Below are positions 42,940 through 51,777 of a DNA stretch of 52,844 nt, piece after piece; position 1 is the first letter of the stretch; every line of letters starts with the position of its first letter. Source of the stretch: an uncultured Bacteroides sp. GTDB lineage: Bacteria > Bacteroidota > Bacteroidia > Bacteroidales > Bacteroidaceae. Where the stretch lies: contig CALUOU010000007.1 in the NCBI GenBank assembly GCA_944322335.1, forward strand, positions 1 through 52,844, in the 5' to 3' direction. The translations under genes and the position numbers were made by a program. Under the pieces are notes generated by a model. It had not been told where the DNA came from, did no database searches, and saw nothing but the letters and a program-made list of their open reading frames with translations.

Positions 42940-42947
42940 CAAAGGTA
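42940..42947 (-). promoter_or_regulatory. Candidate -7 box for metA
   Basis: CAAAGGTA reads TACCTTTG toward metA, 28 nt before the ATG at 42912. This supports the shorter start. Confidence 0.55.
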
Positions 42948-43032
42948 ACGCTTTTCCATGAAAAGACATTTATCTTTCTGTCACTTTTTCACGAGAAGTT
43001 GGATGATCGCAGAGGAATCCTCTGATCGCCAA

Positions 43033-43848
43033 TCACTGTTTTTCCTTTTTTGCCTTGATGAAAGCTATTTTCAGGTTGGCCTCTTCCCGGCTCTTCTGGA
43101 TTTGGGTAATGGCAGCAAGCGTCCCGGCCAGCTGGTAGACGGCAGCTGCCGCTTGCCGGTCCGCAGGAAGCATCCGGGTGGTAAACGACCGGTCCCCTTC
43201 GTAGGTTACCCGCAGGGAATGGTCTTTGTTGGCCACAATGAAACGGATGACACCTCCGTCTTCTTCCAAGACATAATCGGCCTTTTCAATTTTTTCTCCT
43301 AAATCGGTGGTCTCATAACTGTCGTGCGATACGGGTGTTTCGGCATAGCTTCCGTCAGGCGCTGTCACTTTGACAGCCGTATGATGGATGAAAGTCGCCC
43401 CGCAATAGATGGAGGTCATTCTCATTTTTCCCCGTTCGTCCACTTGGAAGCGCAGGAAAGAGCGGTGGAGATTCTTTTCGATCACTTGCGAGGGGTGGAG
43501 GTAATTTCCCACATTTTGGTAGACGGTGTCTTTCTCCAGCACGAAACTTCCTTTCAGGGAGTCCAGCCTGAGCTGCTTCTCTGCCAGCAGGCTGTCCAGA
43601 TAAGCCAAGCTGTTTTCCTGTTCTTTCAGCTCTACGTCCTGCATCAGCTTAATGCCTGCCCGACGGGCCTCAAAAGCTTTCGGATAAAGTATCTTTATGC
43701 TGTCTATCTGTAATTTCGCTTCGTTGTAATTGCCTTGCTCATAGGCTATTCTGGCTGCTTCCAGCTTTTGGGCAGCTTCCTTTTCCACATTGCTGCAAGC
43801 CAGCAACATGCCTGCCATGCAGGCGCAGAAGATAGTCTTTTTCATCAT
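43033..43848 (-). CDS. Lipoprotein with coiled-coil N-terminus
   Basis: 271 residues from the ATG at 43848 (MMKKTIFCACMAGMLLACSN). The frame is open further upstream but that part covers the divergent promoter region of cca. The lipobox is LLAC. A heptad-like stretch (AAQKLEAARIAYEQGNYNEAKLQIDS) looks like a TPR or coiled coil of about 60 residues. The C-terminal domain has SFLRFQVDERGKMRMTSIYCGA and a VTAPDGSYAETP block; I do not recognise it as a named family, though similar proteins are common in Bacteroidales. It is probably anchored in the membrane and faces the periplasm. Confidence 0.85.
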   Translation of the reverse strand: MMKKTIFCACMAGMLLACSNVEKEAAQKLEAARIAYEQGNYNEAKLQIDSIKILYPKAFEARRAGIKLMQDVELKEQENSLAYLDSLLAEKQLRLDSLKGSFVLEKDTVYQNVGNYLHPSQVIEKNLHRSFLRFQVDERGKMRMTSIYCGATFIHHTAVKVTAPDGSYAETPVSHDSYETTDLGEKIEKADYVLEEDGGVIRFIVANKDHSLRVTYEGDRSFTTRMLPADRQAAAAVYQLAGTLAAITQIQKSREEANLKIAFIKAKKEKQ

Positions 43849-43948
43849 CGTCTTTTTTTTAATAATCGGTGCGGTTCGAACGGCCTTGTCTACAGAAGAC
43901 ATGCCGAAACAAAATCTATTGTGTCGGCAAAAATAGAAATAATATCCG

Positions 43949-43956
43949 TATCTTTG
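43949..43956 (+). promoter_or_regulatory. Candidate -7 box for cca
   Basis: TATCTTTG fits TAnnTTTG, 28 nt before the ATG at 43984, within the divergent gap between the lipoprotein and cca. Confidence 0.5.
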
Positions 43957-43983
43957 CAGCATTTTGATAAATTTACATTTTCT

Positions 43984-45420
43984 ATGGTAGAATTGACAAG
44001 TGAAGAACTGAAGCGACATTTCGACAATCCTGTGTTTAAGACCATCTCTGAAACGGCCGATGAATTGGGTCTGGAATGCTATGTAGTAGGGGGATATGTA
44101 CGTGACCTTTTCCTGCGGCGTCCATCGAAGGACATTGACGTAGTGGTGGTAGGCAGTGGCATTGCCATGGCAGAGGCGTTGGCCAAACGGCTGGGGAAAG
44201 GTGCCTATGTAGCAGTTTTTAAGAATTTCGGTACAGCACAATTAAAATATAAAGGTACGGAAGTGGAGTTTGTGGGAGCCCGCAAAGAATCATACACTCA
44301 CGATTCGCGCAAGCCTATGGTGGAAGACGGCACACTGGAGGATGACCAGAACAGGCGCGATTTCACCATCAACGCCTTGGCCGTCTGTCTGAACAGTCGG
44401 CGGTTTGGCGAGCTGGTGGATCCTTTCAACGGATTGGAAGACCTGAAGGAATGCACCATCCGTACTCCTTGTGATCCGGATGTGACCTTTAGTGACGACC
44501 CGTTGCGCATGATGCGTTGCATCCGTTTTGCCACCCAGTTGAATTTCTATATAGACGATGAGACATTCGAGTCTCTTTGCCGGAATAAAGAGCGCATTGC
44601 CATCATCTCAAAAGAACGGATTGCCGACGAGCTGAACAAGATCCTCCTTTCCCCTGTTCCCTCGAAAGGCTTTATCGACTTGGACCGTTCCGGTTTGCTG
44701 GAGCTGATCTTTCCGGAGCTTGTCGCCTTGCAAGGAGTGGAAACGCGTAACGGGCGGGCGCATAAGGACAATTTCTATCACACGTTGGAAGTGGTGGACA
44801 ATATAAGTAAGGAGACCGATAACCTGTGGCTGCGTTGGGCTGCCCTGTTGCACGATATTGCCAAACCTGCCACCAAACGTTGGGAGCCGCGCATCGGATG
44901 GACTTTCCATAACCATAATTTCATAGGAGAAAAAATGATACCAGGCATCTTTCGTAAAATGAAACTGCCTATGAATGAAAAGATGAAATATGTCCAGAAA
45001 CTTGTGAGCCTGCACATGCGTCCCATTGTCATAGCAGATGAAGAGGTGACGGATTCTGCCGTGCGCCGTCTCTTGTTTGAGGCTGGAGATGACATTGATG
45101 ACCTCATGCTGCTGTGTGAGGCTGACATAACTTCTAAAAACATGGAGCGTAAGCAGCGTTTCTTGAACAATTTTCAGTTGGTGCGCCAGAAACTGAAAGA
45201 TTTGGAAGCGAAAGACCGCATCCGTAACTTTCAGCCTCCCGTCAGCGGCGAGGAAATCATGAAAACCTTCGGACTTCCTCCCTGTCCGCAGGTGGGCGCT
45301 TTGAAGAGTGCCATCAAAGATGCCATTTTGGACGGAGTGATCCCCAATGAATATGATGCGGCCTACCGTTTTATGCTGGAACGTGCCCGGCGAATGGGGC
45401 TAAAAAAAGAGGAAAAATGA
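43984..45420 (+). CDS. cca: CCA tRNA nucleotidyltransferase
   Basis: 478 residues from the ATG at 43984 (MVELTSEELKRHF). An open frame extends upstream through the divergent promoter and is incidental. The head domain motif GGYVRDLFLRRPSKDIDVVV holds the catalytic DxD, and DDQNRRDFTINALAV binds the nucleotide. An HD hydrolase-like domain follows (LLHDIAKPATK, HNHNFIGEKM). This is the bacterial class II enzyme with an HD domain, also found in poly(A) polymerase relatives. It adds or repairs the 3' CCA of tRNAs. That is needed here, because neither tRNA gene in the window encodes CCA. Confidence 0.95.
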   Translation: MVELTSEELKRHFDNPVFKTISETADELGLECYVVGGYVRDLFLRRPSKDIDVVVVGSGIAMAEALAKRLGKGAYVAVFKNFGTAQLKYKGTEVEFVGARKESYTHDSRKPMVEDGTLEDDQNRRDFTINALAVCLNSRRFGELVDPFNGLEDLKECTIRTPCDPDVTFSDDPLRMMRCIRFATQLNFYIDDETFESLCRNKERIAIISKERIADELNKILLSPVPSKGFIDLDRSGLLELIFPELVALQGVETRNGRAHKDNFYHTLEVVDNISKETDNLWLRWAALLHDIAKPATKRWEPRIGWTFHNHNFIGEKMIPGIFRKMKLPMNEKMKYVQKLVSLHMRPIVIADEEVTDSAVRRLLFEAGDDIDDLMLLCEADITSKNMERKQRFLNNFQLVRQKLKDLEAKDRIRNFQPPVSGEEIMKTFGLPPCPQVGALKSAIKDAILDGVIPNEYDAAYRFMLERARRMGLKKEEK

Positions 45421-45471
45421 CTTTTTTGAAAAAAATAAAGACTTATTTCCCTTGCTTTATGAAGAAATGTT

Positions 45472-45479
45472 TATATTTG
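45472..45479 (+). promoter_or_regulatory. Candidate promoter of WD40-caspase operon
   Basis: TATATTTG fits TAnnTTTG exactly. A CTTG at 45451-45454 gives a near -33 element with a 17-nt gap. The box ends 38 nt before the ATG at 45518. Confidence 0.6.
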
Positions 45480-45517
45480 CAAAACCGTTTAAGGTATCAA
45501 CTATAAACATTACGATT

Positions 45518-47695
45518 ATGAGCAAAATGAAATTGTGGACTACTTCGGTAAAAGGGGTAGCTTTATGCTTTGCGGCTTCGCTGTTGTGCGGCCAGGTCAT
45601 GGCACAAGTGAAAGAGAAAAGAAATTTGGCTTCAGAGAAAGTGATCGCTTCTTTTGACAACACAACTTTCTGTACAGCGTTTCTCACAGATAGAGGAGAA
45701 CTGCTGACTCTGAGGGATATACCTATTGTCAGTCTGTCGAAAATAGATAAGATCGCTTTCAATCCCACAGGCAGCTCGCTGGCTTTGTTGCGGGGAGATA
45801 AGCCCATTTCCATCTATTCGTTCCGTAAGAAAGATTGGCGGATGTTTGAGCTGAAAGACAAACGCAAAGGACTGAAGGATAGAGAAAATCTGCCTTTCAC
45901 CATGGAAGGCGAAATCGGTGAGAAGCTGATGAAGGAAGCTTCGAAAGGACATCTTGTCCCGCTGGATATCTGTTATGGAGCAGACGCACGTAACTTCCTT
46001 GTGTCCAACTCTCTGGGCGAGATCATCGTGTATGATACCCGTGAATACCTGCCGCAGGCATATCTCCAGGGTGAAGCACCGGCTACGGCATTGGCGATGA
46101 GCCCCAACAACTATTTCATAGCGGCTGGTACAGGCAAGAACTTGGATATATGGAATTTCCAGACCAAGAAAATCCGTACGACCATTCCCACTTCGGCCAA
46201 TGTCAGAGACCTGACTTTCTCGGACGATGCCTCGTTGCTGGCTGTAGTGACAGAGGATGATCGTCTGACGATTTACGAAACCCGTACGTGGAAAGAGACG
46301 CAGATGTTCAACCAGCTTGGCGAAAAACTGGCTTCGCCCTCTTTCCATCCGGAAGGAAAATACATCAGTGTGGTGAAAGACGGCAATTCCATTCTGATCA
46401 TCAACCTGAAGAACAGCAACGTTGAGCTGTCGTTGGATGAAGAGACAGGCGTAGCAGCCAGCCGTTTCTTTAAAAACAACCAGACCAGTGAAATCTTCAT
46501 GCTCTCCAACCAGACTCAGACTTTGATATTCTGGGACGCCAACGGACTGAACCCCTTCTACGGCAAATTGGTCAGCGCGGAAGTGGATGCCAAAATGAAC
46601 GAATGGGTCAAGATGATGCAGGGCGAGACCATGGAGGAGTATGCCATCCGTGTGAACGATGAGACCCGCCTGAAGCAGCAGCAGCTCTTCGCTCAGGAAG
46701 CCGCTACCCGTCTGGCCGGTGACCGCATCTCCATTGAAAATCCTTTCATCGGTGAGTATGACGCTGCCAACAGCTTGCTGAACATCGGCTTCAACAGCAT
46801 GCCGACCATCGCCTTGGACGTGCCGGCAGAAGAAGCCGGCGACTTTAAGGATGCCAAGAACTTGAGCTTCAGCAATGCGGTCTATGTGCTGAACGAGAAA
46901 GATGAATTCGAGCTGGCATACGTGGAAGTGCGCAACGAGACAACAAACAAGGTCTACATCTACGATAACATAGGCCGTACCAAGCTGACGGCTCTCGAAG
47001 ACGATGAGAATTTCGTTCCGCTGGAAATCATGCAGCAGGCCAGCCGCGAGGAAGTGGAATTGAAAGAGATCAAGGAAGCTGTGGTGGAAGAGAACAAGCA
47101 GGAACAGCTGATCACGGAAAACACTCAGATTGACGTTAAGACAGAGGTTGTGCCTGGTGTGGATGCTGAAGGAAACAAGATCCTGAACTATAAGGTGGCT
47201 TATCAGTATGAGGTTATCAACCGTGAGTTCTCGGCCAAGGAAGACTTCCCGTCGGGAGGCTATAACATTGAACGGTCCAATGCTGCCATGTCACTGATGA
47301 AGATCATCAAGAATGCCTTTGAAGGACAGTTCGCCAAGTACTTGGCCGAAGGCAAGCAAGTGAAGGTGGTTATCACAGGTTCGGCGGATGCCAGCCCCAT
47401 CCGCGGACGCATTGCCTACAACGGACAATATGGCGAATACACTGATGAGCCTTATTACAAGGACGGTAACCTCGATAACATCACTGTCACCAAAGCTTCG
47501 GGCATTACTAGCAACGAGCAGCTGGCTCTGATGCGTGCAGCCGGAGTGAAGGATTATGTGGAAAAGAACGTGGAAACACTGAAGAACACTCACAATGAAT
47601 ATGAGTTCCATGTGGAAGTGGCCAAAGAACGGGGCGGAGAGTTCCGTAAGATCAACGTGGAATTCATCATTATGGATGCCTTCCCTACTGAATAA
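45518..47695 (+). CDS. Exported WD40-repeat protein with OmpA-like C-terminus
   Basis: 725 residues from the ATG at 45518. A signal peptide (MKLWTTSVKGVALCFAASLL...) ends near VMAQVKEKR, so exported. Residues about 55-330 form WD40-like repeats (PNNYFIAAGTGKNLDIWNF, FSDDASLLAVVTEDDRLTIY, FHPEGKYISVVKDGN). A mixed, charged middle follows. The C-terminal 150 residues resemble an OmpA-type wall-binding domain (VVITGSADASPIRG, NEQLALMRAAGVKDYVEKN, RKINVEFIIMD). It lies 9 nt upstream of the caspase-like gene on the same strand. The combination suggests a periplasmic scaffold coupled to a protease, but no function is known to me. Confidence 0.88.
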   Translation: MSKMKLWTTSVKGVALCFAASLLCGQVMAQVKEKRNLASEKVIASFDNTTFCTAFLTDRGELLTLRDIPIVSLSKIDKIAFNPTGSSLALLRGDKPISIYSFRKKDWRMFELKDKRKGLKDRENLPFTMEGEIGEKLMKEASKGHLVPLDICYGADARNFLVSNSLGEIIVYDTREYLPQAYLQGEAPATALAMSPNNYFIAAGTGKNLDIWNFQTKKIRTTIPTSANVRDLTFSDDASLLAVVTEDDRLTIYETRTWKETQMFNQLGEKLASPSFHPEGKYISVVKDGNSILIINLKNSNVELSLDEETGVAASRFFKNNQTSEIFMLSNQTQTLIFWDANGLNPFYGKLVSAEVDAKMNEWVKMMQGETMEEYAIRVNDETRLKQQQLFAQEAATRLAGDRISIENPFIGEYDAANSLLNIGFNSMPTIALDVPAEEAGDFKDAKNLSFSNAVYVLNEKDEFELAYVEVRNETTNKVYIYDNIGRTKLTALEDDENFVPLEIMQQASREEVELKEIKEAVVEENKQEQLITENTQIDVKTEVVPGVDAEGNKILNYKVAYQYEVINREFSAKEDFPSGGYNIERSNAAMSLMKIIKNAFEGQFAKYLAEGKQVKVVITGSADASPIRGRIAYNGQYGEYTDEPYYKDGNLDNITVTKASGITSNEQLALMRAAGVKDYVEKNVETLKNTHNEYEFHVEVAKERGGEFRKINVEFIIMDAFPTE

Positions 47696-47704
47696 TTGTA
47701 AAAC

Positions 47705-50518
47705 ATGACAATGAAAAAGATTTTTCTCTTCTTGGCGGTTTTCCTGATGGGAACCGCTGTTAAGGTGGCGGCACAAGATGCCGCCACTGCATTCAAACGC
47801 GCCAACCAGCAGTATGTGCTCTTTGAGAGCGAGCGTGACAAAGGCTCCAACATGTCTGCAGCCTACGGCTATCTGCTGGAGAGCTACAATGCCTTCATGG
47901 AAGTGCTGGATGCTGACAACAGCCAGGACTACCTGACGGGCACTAAGAACCGTCTGCGTTCCATGTATCCTTACATGTTGAATGCGACCATCTTCTATTC
48001 CGACCAGCAGTTGCGCACACAGGCACTGGATTATGCTTTGGCATATGTCCAGATCCCGAAGCTGCTGCTGTTCCGTGATGAGCTTCTTCCCCGTGACGAC
48101 CGTTATCCGGCAGTAGTCTATTTTGCGGGAGTGACAGCCTATGAGCAGAAAAAGTATGCGCAGGCTTTGGAACTTTTCCAGACTTACCTGGACACCAAGA
48201 CTGAGACTCAAGAAAAGGATTGTTATGTGTACATGAACCTTATCTACATGGCTCAGAAGGACTATGCCAACCAGGAAGCCATTCTGGAGAAAGCCATTGA
48301 GAAATATCCGGTCACGCTTGATTTCTATTACAACCTGGTGAACGTGCATATCGCGACCAACAACACGGAGAAGCTGCTTGCCACGATCAACCGCATTCTG
48401 GCCGTTGACCCCAACAATGAGCAGGTGCTCCCCATCAAGGCACGTCTGCTGGAGCGGGCGGGTGAGAACATGGAAGCGCGCGAAATCTATCAGCGGCTCT
48501 ATACGCTCTATCCGAACAACTTTGAGCTGCTTACCGGACTGGCACGGGTCAACTTCAACATTGCTACGGAGATAGCCAACAGTGGACTCACTATTGCCAA
48601 TGATGCTGAATATGCCTTGATCCGCCAACGGGCTTCTACTTATTTGCTGGAGGCACAAGACCTCTTCCTGAAGATTCTGGAGAAGGAGCCCACTTCCCAG
48701 AAGTACATGCAGGGGCTGGCCGGTGTGTATGAGTTCATGGGCTTGAAGGCTGAGTCGGAAGTGGTGATGGCCATCATTAAGGATGGAGGCTCCTACGAAA
48801 CTTTCCCCGCCCGACTGGAGGTTTACAAGAAAACGTTGGCTGAAACGGAAGGGGCTGCTGTAGCCGAGACTGGAGAAAAGGCTCCTGTCCCTGTCGATCC
48901 AGCGCAGTTGGTCATTCGGGTGGATAGCTTTATTGACGGCAACAACAACCGTGTGATAGATGCCGGCGAAAGTTTTGCTATACAATTTACGATCGAGAAC
49001 AGAGGGAAAGGAGACGCTTATGACCTGCGCATCCGTTTGTCTGAACAACAGGGATATGACCAATACTTCGAAGGTCCGCGTGAGCTGGACGGCGGCAGCA
49101 TTCTGGCCGGAGAGTCCAAGCAATACACCTTCCGTTACATCGTGAAAAAGGAAGCGCCTACCACACAAGCCCATATCAACATTTATGCTTTCGAGGCCAA
49201 CGGCTTTGACGCGCCTCCTTCGGAACTGACGGTCTACATGCAGGAATATTCCATGCCGCGTCTGCGCATTTCCGATCACCTTTTCATGGCAGAGGAAGGC
49301 ACTTCCATCAAAAAGGGAACTAACGGAAAACTGACCTTGGCCTTACAGAACTTCGGTTCAGAAACCGCACGTGACGTGAAGCTGAAGTTCCAATTGCCGC
49401 GCAACATCTTCCCGTCCGGCGATTCGGAGATGACTGTAGACAGCATCGCTCCAGGTGAAGCAGTCACGCTCGATTATGGCTTCATGGTCAACAACCGTTT
49501 CGATGGCGACTCCATTGCCGTCATGGTGAGTGCTACGGAATCGACCCGCTCTTCGCTCCTGAACGAAGCCTACAAGGTGAAGGTTGGGGATTACCTGGCC
49601 AAGAGCGATGTTGTGACCATTGACGGCCAGATCCGTCGGCCTGCCACAGTTAAGGCGGCTACGGTGGGAATAGATTCCGAACTCTTGGACGGTGTGCCCA
49701 TGGGAGCCGCCAGCCCTCATCGCTACGCCCTCATCATCGGCAACGAAGATTACAGCATGACAGGCGGCAATGCGGAGATCAACGTTCCATATGCCGTAAA
49801 CGATGCTGTGGTGTTCCGCGAATACTGCATCCGTACGTTCGGCATCCCCGACAAGCAGATCCGCATGGTGCCCAATGCCACAGCAGGCATGATGCGCGAA
49901 CAACTGGATTGGCTGGTCAGCATGGGCAGCGTGGATCCCGAAGCGGAGCTTTTCTTCTATTACTCAGGCCACGGCAACAACGACGAGGCCAGCAAGAAGC
50001 CTTTCCTCTTGCCGGTGGACATCACAGGCAACAACATCGATTTGGGACTTTCGCTCGACTATCTCTACCAGCAGCTGGCCACTTATCCCATCAAGGGAGC
50101 TTACGTCTTCCTGGATGCCTGCTTCAGCGGCGGTTACAAGAGTGCCGCGCCTGTCGTAGCCCGCAAGGGTGTACGGGTAGTGCCTAAGGGAGGACTTCCT
50201 CAGGGACATACGCTGAGCTTCTCCTCCAGCAGCGGTGACCAAAGCTCCGGCGTTTATCACGATAAGAAGCAAGGATATTACACCTACTTCCTGCTCAAGA
50301 CTTTGAAAGACGCTAATGGTGACATCACGCTGAAAGAGCTGTTTGACCGTACTACAGCCGCAGTGAAGCGTGCTACGGCCATGACCGACAAGCTGCAGGA
50401 ACCGCAATGCATGGTGTCGCTTGAATGGGCCAAGACCAACGATTGGCAAAACATTGTTCTGAAGACACCCGAACAGTCTGTTCCGGCTGCAAGCGAACAA
50501 CCGGTTGCCAATCCTTGA
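47705..50518 (+). CDS. Exported caspase-like protease (C14) with TPR and CARDB-like regions
   Basis: 937 residues. The signal peptide (MKKIFLFLAVFLMGTAVKVAAQ) implies export. TPR-type helices cover about 30-330 (AYGYLLESYNAFMEVLDAD, YPVTLDFYYNLVNVHIATN). Beta-sandwich modules of the CARDB kind follow (about 400-640: SFAIQFTIENRGKGDAYDLR, GKLTLALQNFGSETARDVK). The C-terminal caspase domain begins RYALIIGNEDYS, with His756 in YYSGHGN and Cys806 in LDACFSG, the catalytic dyad; both are intact. Metacaspases cleave after basic residues in known cases, but here the specificity is unknown. It follows the exported WD40 protein after 9 nt. Confidence 0.92.
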   Translation: MTMKKIFLFLAVFLMGTAVKVAAQDAATAFKRANQQYVLFESERDKGSNMSAAYGYLLESYNAFMEVLDADNSQDYLTGTKNRLRSMYPYMLNATIFYSDQQLRTQALDYALAYVQIPKLLLFRDELLPRDDRYPAVVYFAGVTAYEQKKYAQALELFQTYLDTKTETQEKDCYVYMNLIYMAQKDYANQEAILEKAIEKYPVTLDFYYNLVNVHIATNNTEKLLATINRILAVDPNNEQVLPIKARLLERAGENMEAREIYQRLYTLYPNNFELLTGLARVNFNIATEIANSGLTIANDAEYALIRQRASTYLLEAQDLFLKILEKEPTSQKYMQGLAGVYEFMGLKAESEVVMAIIKDGGSYETFPARLEVYKKTLAETEGAAVAETGEKAPVPVDPAQLVIRVDSFIDGNNNRVIDAGESFAIQFTIENRGKGDAYDLRIRLSEQQGYDQYFEGPRELDGGSILAGESKQYTFRYIVKKEAPTTQAHINIYAFEANGFDAPPSELTVYMQEYSMPRLRISDHLFMAEEGTSIKKGTNGKLTLALQNFGSETARDVKLKFQLPRNIFPSGDSEMTVDSIAPGEAVTLDYGFMVNNRFDGDSIAVMVSATESTRSSLLNEAYKVKVGDYLAKSDVVTIDGQIRRPATVKAATVGIDSELLDGVPMGAASPHRYALIIGNEDYSMTGGNAEINVPYAVNDAVVFREYCIRTFGIPDKQIRMVPNATAGMMREQLDWLVSMGSVDPEAELFFYYSGHGNNDEASKKPFLLPVDITGNNIDLGLSLDYLYQQLATYPIKGAYVFLDACFSGGYKSAAPVVARKGVRVVPKGGLPQGHTLSFSSSSGDQSSGVYHDKKQGYYTYFLLKTLKDANGDITLKELFDRTTAAVKRATAMTDKLQEPQCMVSLEWAKTNDWQNIVLKTPEQSVPAASEQPVANP

Positions 50519-50554
50519 TAGAGATTGCTTCGGACAACAGTTTGCATATGAAAA

Positions 50555-50590
50555 CCAGCGCGGGTTACAAACGGCTGTAACTCGCGCTGG
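50555..50590 (+). terminator. Strong hairpin after caspase gene
   Basis: CCAGCGCGGGTTACA (50555-50569) and TGTAACTCGCGCTGG (50576-50590) form 15 pairs (one a G-T) around a 6-nt loop. It lies 37 nt after the caspase stop and 5 nt before the intron fragment. Bacterial group IIC introns often insert just after terminator hairpins, which fits. Confidence 0.7.
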
Positions 50591-50595
50591 ACTTG

Positions 50596-50965
50596 GTTCG
50601 CCCAGCACGAACATTCTCTAATCGGTACAAGTCCGTAACACGCCCGATAGCGGGAAGTGTATAGCCAAAAGCAAGGGTGTCCATTGCGAAGTGGAATCTG
50701 AAGGAAGCCGGCGGCAAACATCTGGCCTGACGGACAGAAACTTGGTATAAGGCTGGTGGGCATGGATGAGATTACCAAACAAAATCAAAGTCCGATAGCT
50801 ATACGGAAATGCCCTAAGTAAATCAAGCAGGTATAAGATGGAAAGAGGATGTCCTTAACTGGGGAGGTCTCACGGACGCATGGCGAAGATAACACATTCG
50901 ATGTACCATACGGAGTAACGCTTGTCGTGAGAAGTCAGCAGACGCCATAGTCCCTGTAGGACTGA
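50596..50965 (+). mobile_element. 5' fragment of a group II intron
   Basis: About 370 nt with ribozyme-type sequence: GTTCGCCC start (loosely like GTGCG), GTGGAATCTGAAGGAAG at 50691-50707, GACGGACAGAAAC, AGTCCGATAGCTATACGG, GGGGAGGTCTCACGGA from 50861, and GAGAAGTCAGCAG at 50929-50941. These match the conserved strings I recall from domain I of bacterial group II introns. No reverse transcriptase or domain V-VI is present: at about 50965 the sequence changes to an antisense RHS remnant. So only a dead 5' end remains. The exact 5' boundary is uncertain by some nucleotides. Confidence 0.7.
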
Positions 50966-51140
50966 TGACCACGCGGTTGTTCCCCTGATGGTCGCGCAGG
51001 TAGTAGTGGTACTGCTTGTCGGACAAGGTCACGTAGCCTTCCTCATGCGCACATTTCCTTCCTAACTGCAAGTGGTATGGGGGTTGGGCATTGCATTTCC
51101 GGCGGCATCCAACCAATGTAGGTCTTGCCGTGGAGGACAC
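50966..51140 (-). pseudogene. RHS-repeat core remnant
   Basis: On the minus strand, EEGYVTLSDKQYHYYLRD followed by HQGNNRVV matches the RHS core tail found in Bacteroides RHS proteins, in which YHYYxKDHxGNNRVV is well conserved. Upstream and downstream the frame breaks: about 30 residues before it do not match, and after HQGNNRVVIS the frame enters the intron fragment. It is therefore a short orphan of an RHS toxin gene with both ends lost. Confidence 0.75.
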
Positions 51141-51170
51141 GCTTCACTTTCAGCCAATCAGCCTTGCAGT

Positions 51171-51530
51171 CTATGCCGTATAAAACTCTTTTAAATCTCC
51201 TTTTTTCCACCCTTTAATGACAAGTTCAGCGGTATAAGAACCTCGAACATCCATTTTTGAAATTTCTTTTAGTACTTTGAGGCTTTGTTTTTCATTGACA
51301 GGCAGCAAAAAACAGACAGCCCATGTACGAACTCCTATGTTCGGATGGGAATAAAAGACAGACAAACTGTTTAATGAGTTCGTTTCTTTTAAAAGATTTA
51401 CAACTTTAAAAATCTTGTCATAATAATAGTTCGCTTTTTTACTATTACTCCAAGATTTTTCTGTGTGTTTAATACAAAACTCTTCAAATCATTTCAATAA
51501 TTTTTCTGTGTTTTCGCTTATGGTTTCCAT
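51171..51530 (-). pseudogene. DUF2019-type immunity-like gene with in-frame stop
   Basis: Read from the ATG at 51530 (METISENTEKLLK) the frame meets TGA at codon 14 (51489-51491) and continues FEEFCIKHTEKSWSNSKKAN to the end DLKEFYTA. The rest is a normal DUF2019-like protein of about 105 residues (SLNSLSVFYSHPNIGVRTW, LPVNEKQSLKVLKEIS, KGWKKGDLKEF). DUF2019 genes occur as immunity genes next to RHS and similar toxins. A start at 51365 would keep only 64 residues. The single stop codon suggests recent loss, or a start after the stop. Confidence 0.6.
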
Positions 51531-51777
51531 CCTAATTTTTGTAATGTTTTGATTCCAGATTTTAAAAATAGGCATAATCGGCAGGAGAATGGAAAACCCT
51601 TATGTTTTCTTGGACTTATTTAGCTTCTTTTCAAAGGTGATATGCCATGTCCTTACGATTACCGATGCTAAGATTTCAGCCATCCATGCAGGAATTGAAA
51701 AACACGCGGGCATCCTATTATCAATATGGTTGTTTGCTGTAAATATATCCAAGCCTTCCGATAAATATTGCACCTGC
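51531..51777. other. Gap between two immunity-like genes
   Basis: No gene, repeat or clear promoter is visible in this AT-rich stretch. Confidence 0.5.

Noticed and set aside
47705-50518. Caspase-like gene as a cytoplasmic anti-phage effector
   Set aside because: A clear signal peptide directs it out of the cytoplasm, and no CRISPR, reverse transcriptase, gasdermin or other defence gene is adjacent. The group II intron fragment downstream is a later insertion.
50284-50778. Minus-strand open frame antisense to the caspase end and intron fragment
   Set aside because: It is a shadow of the caspase coding sequence and then crosses a hairpin and ribozyme sequence; no family resemblance.
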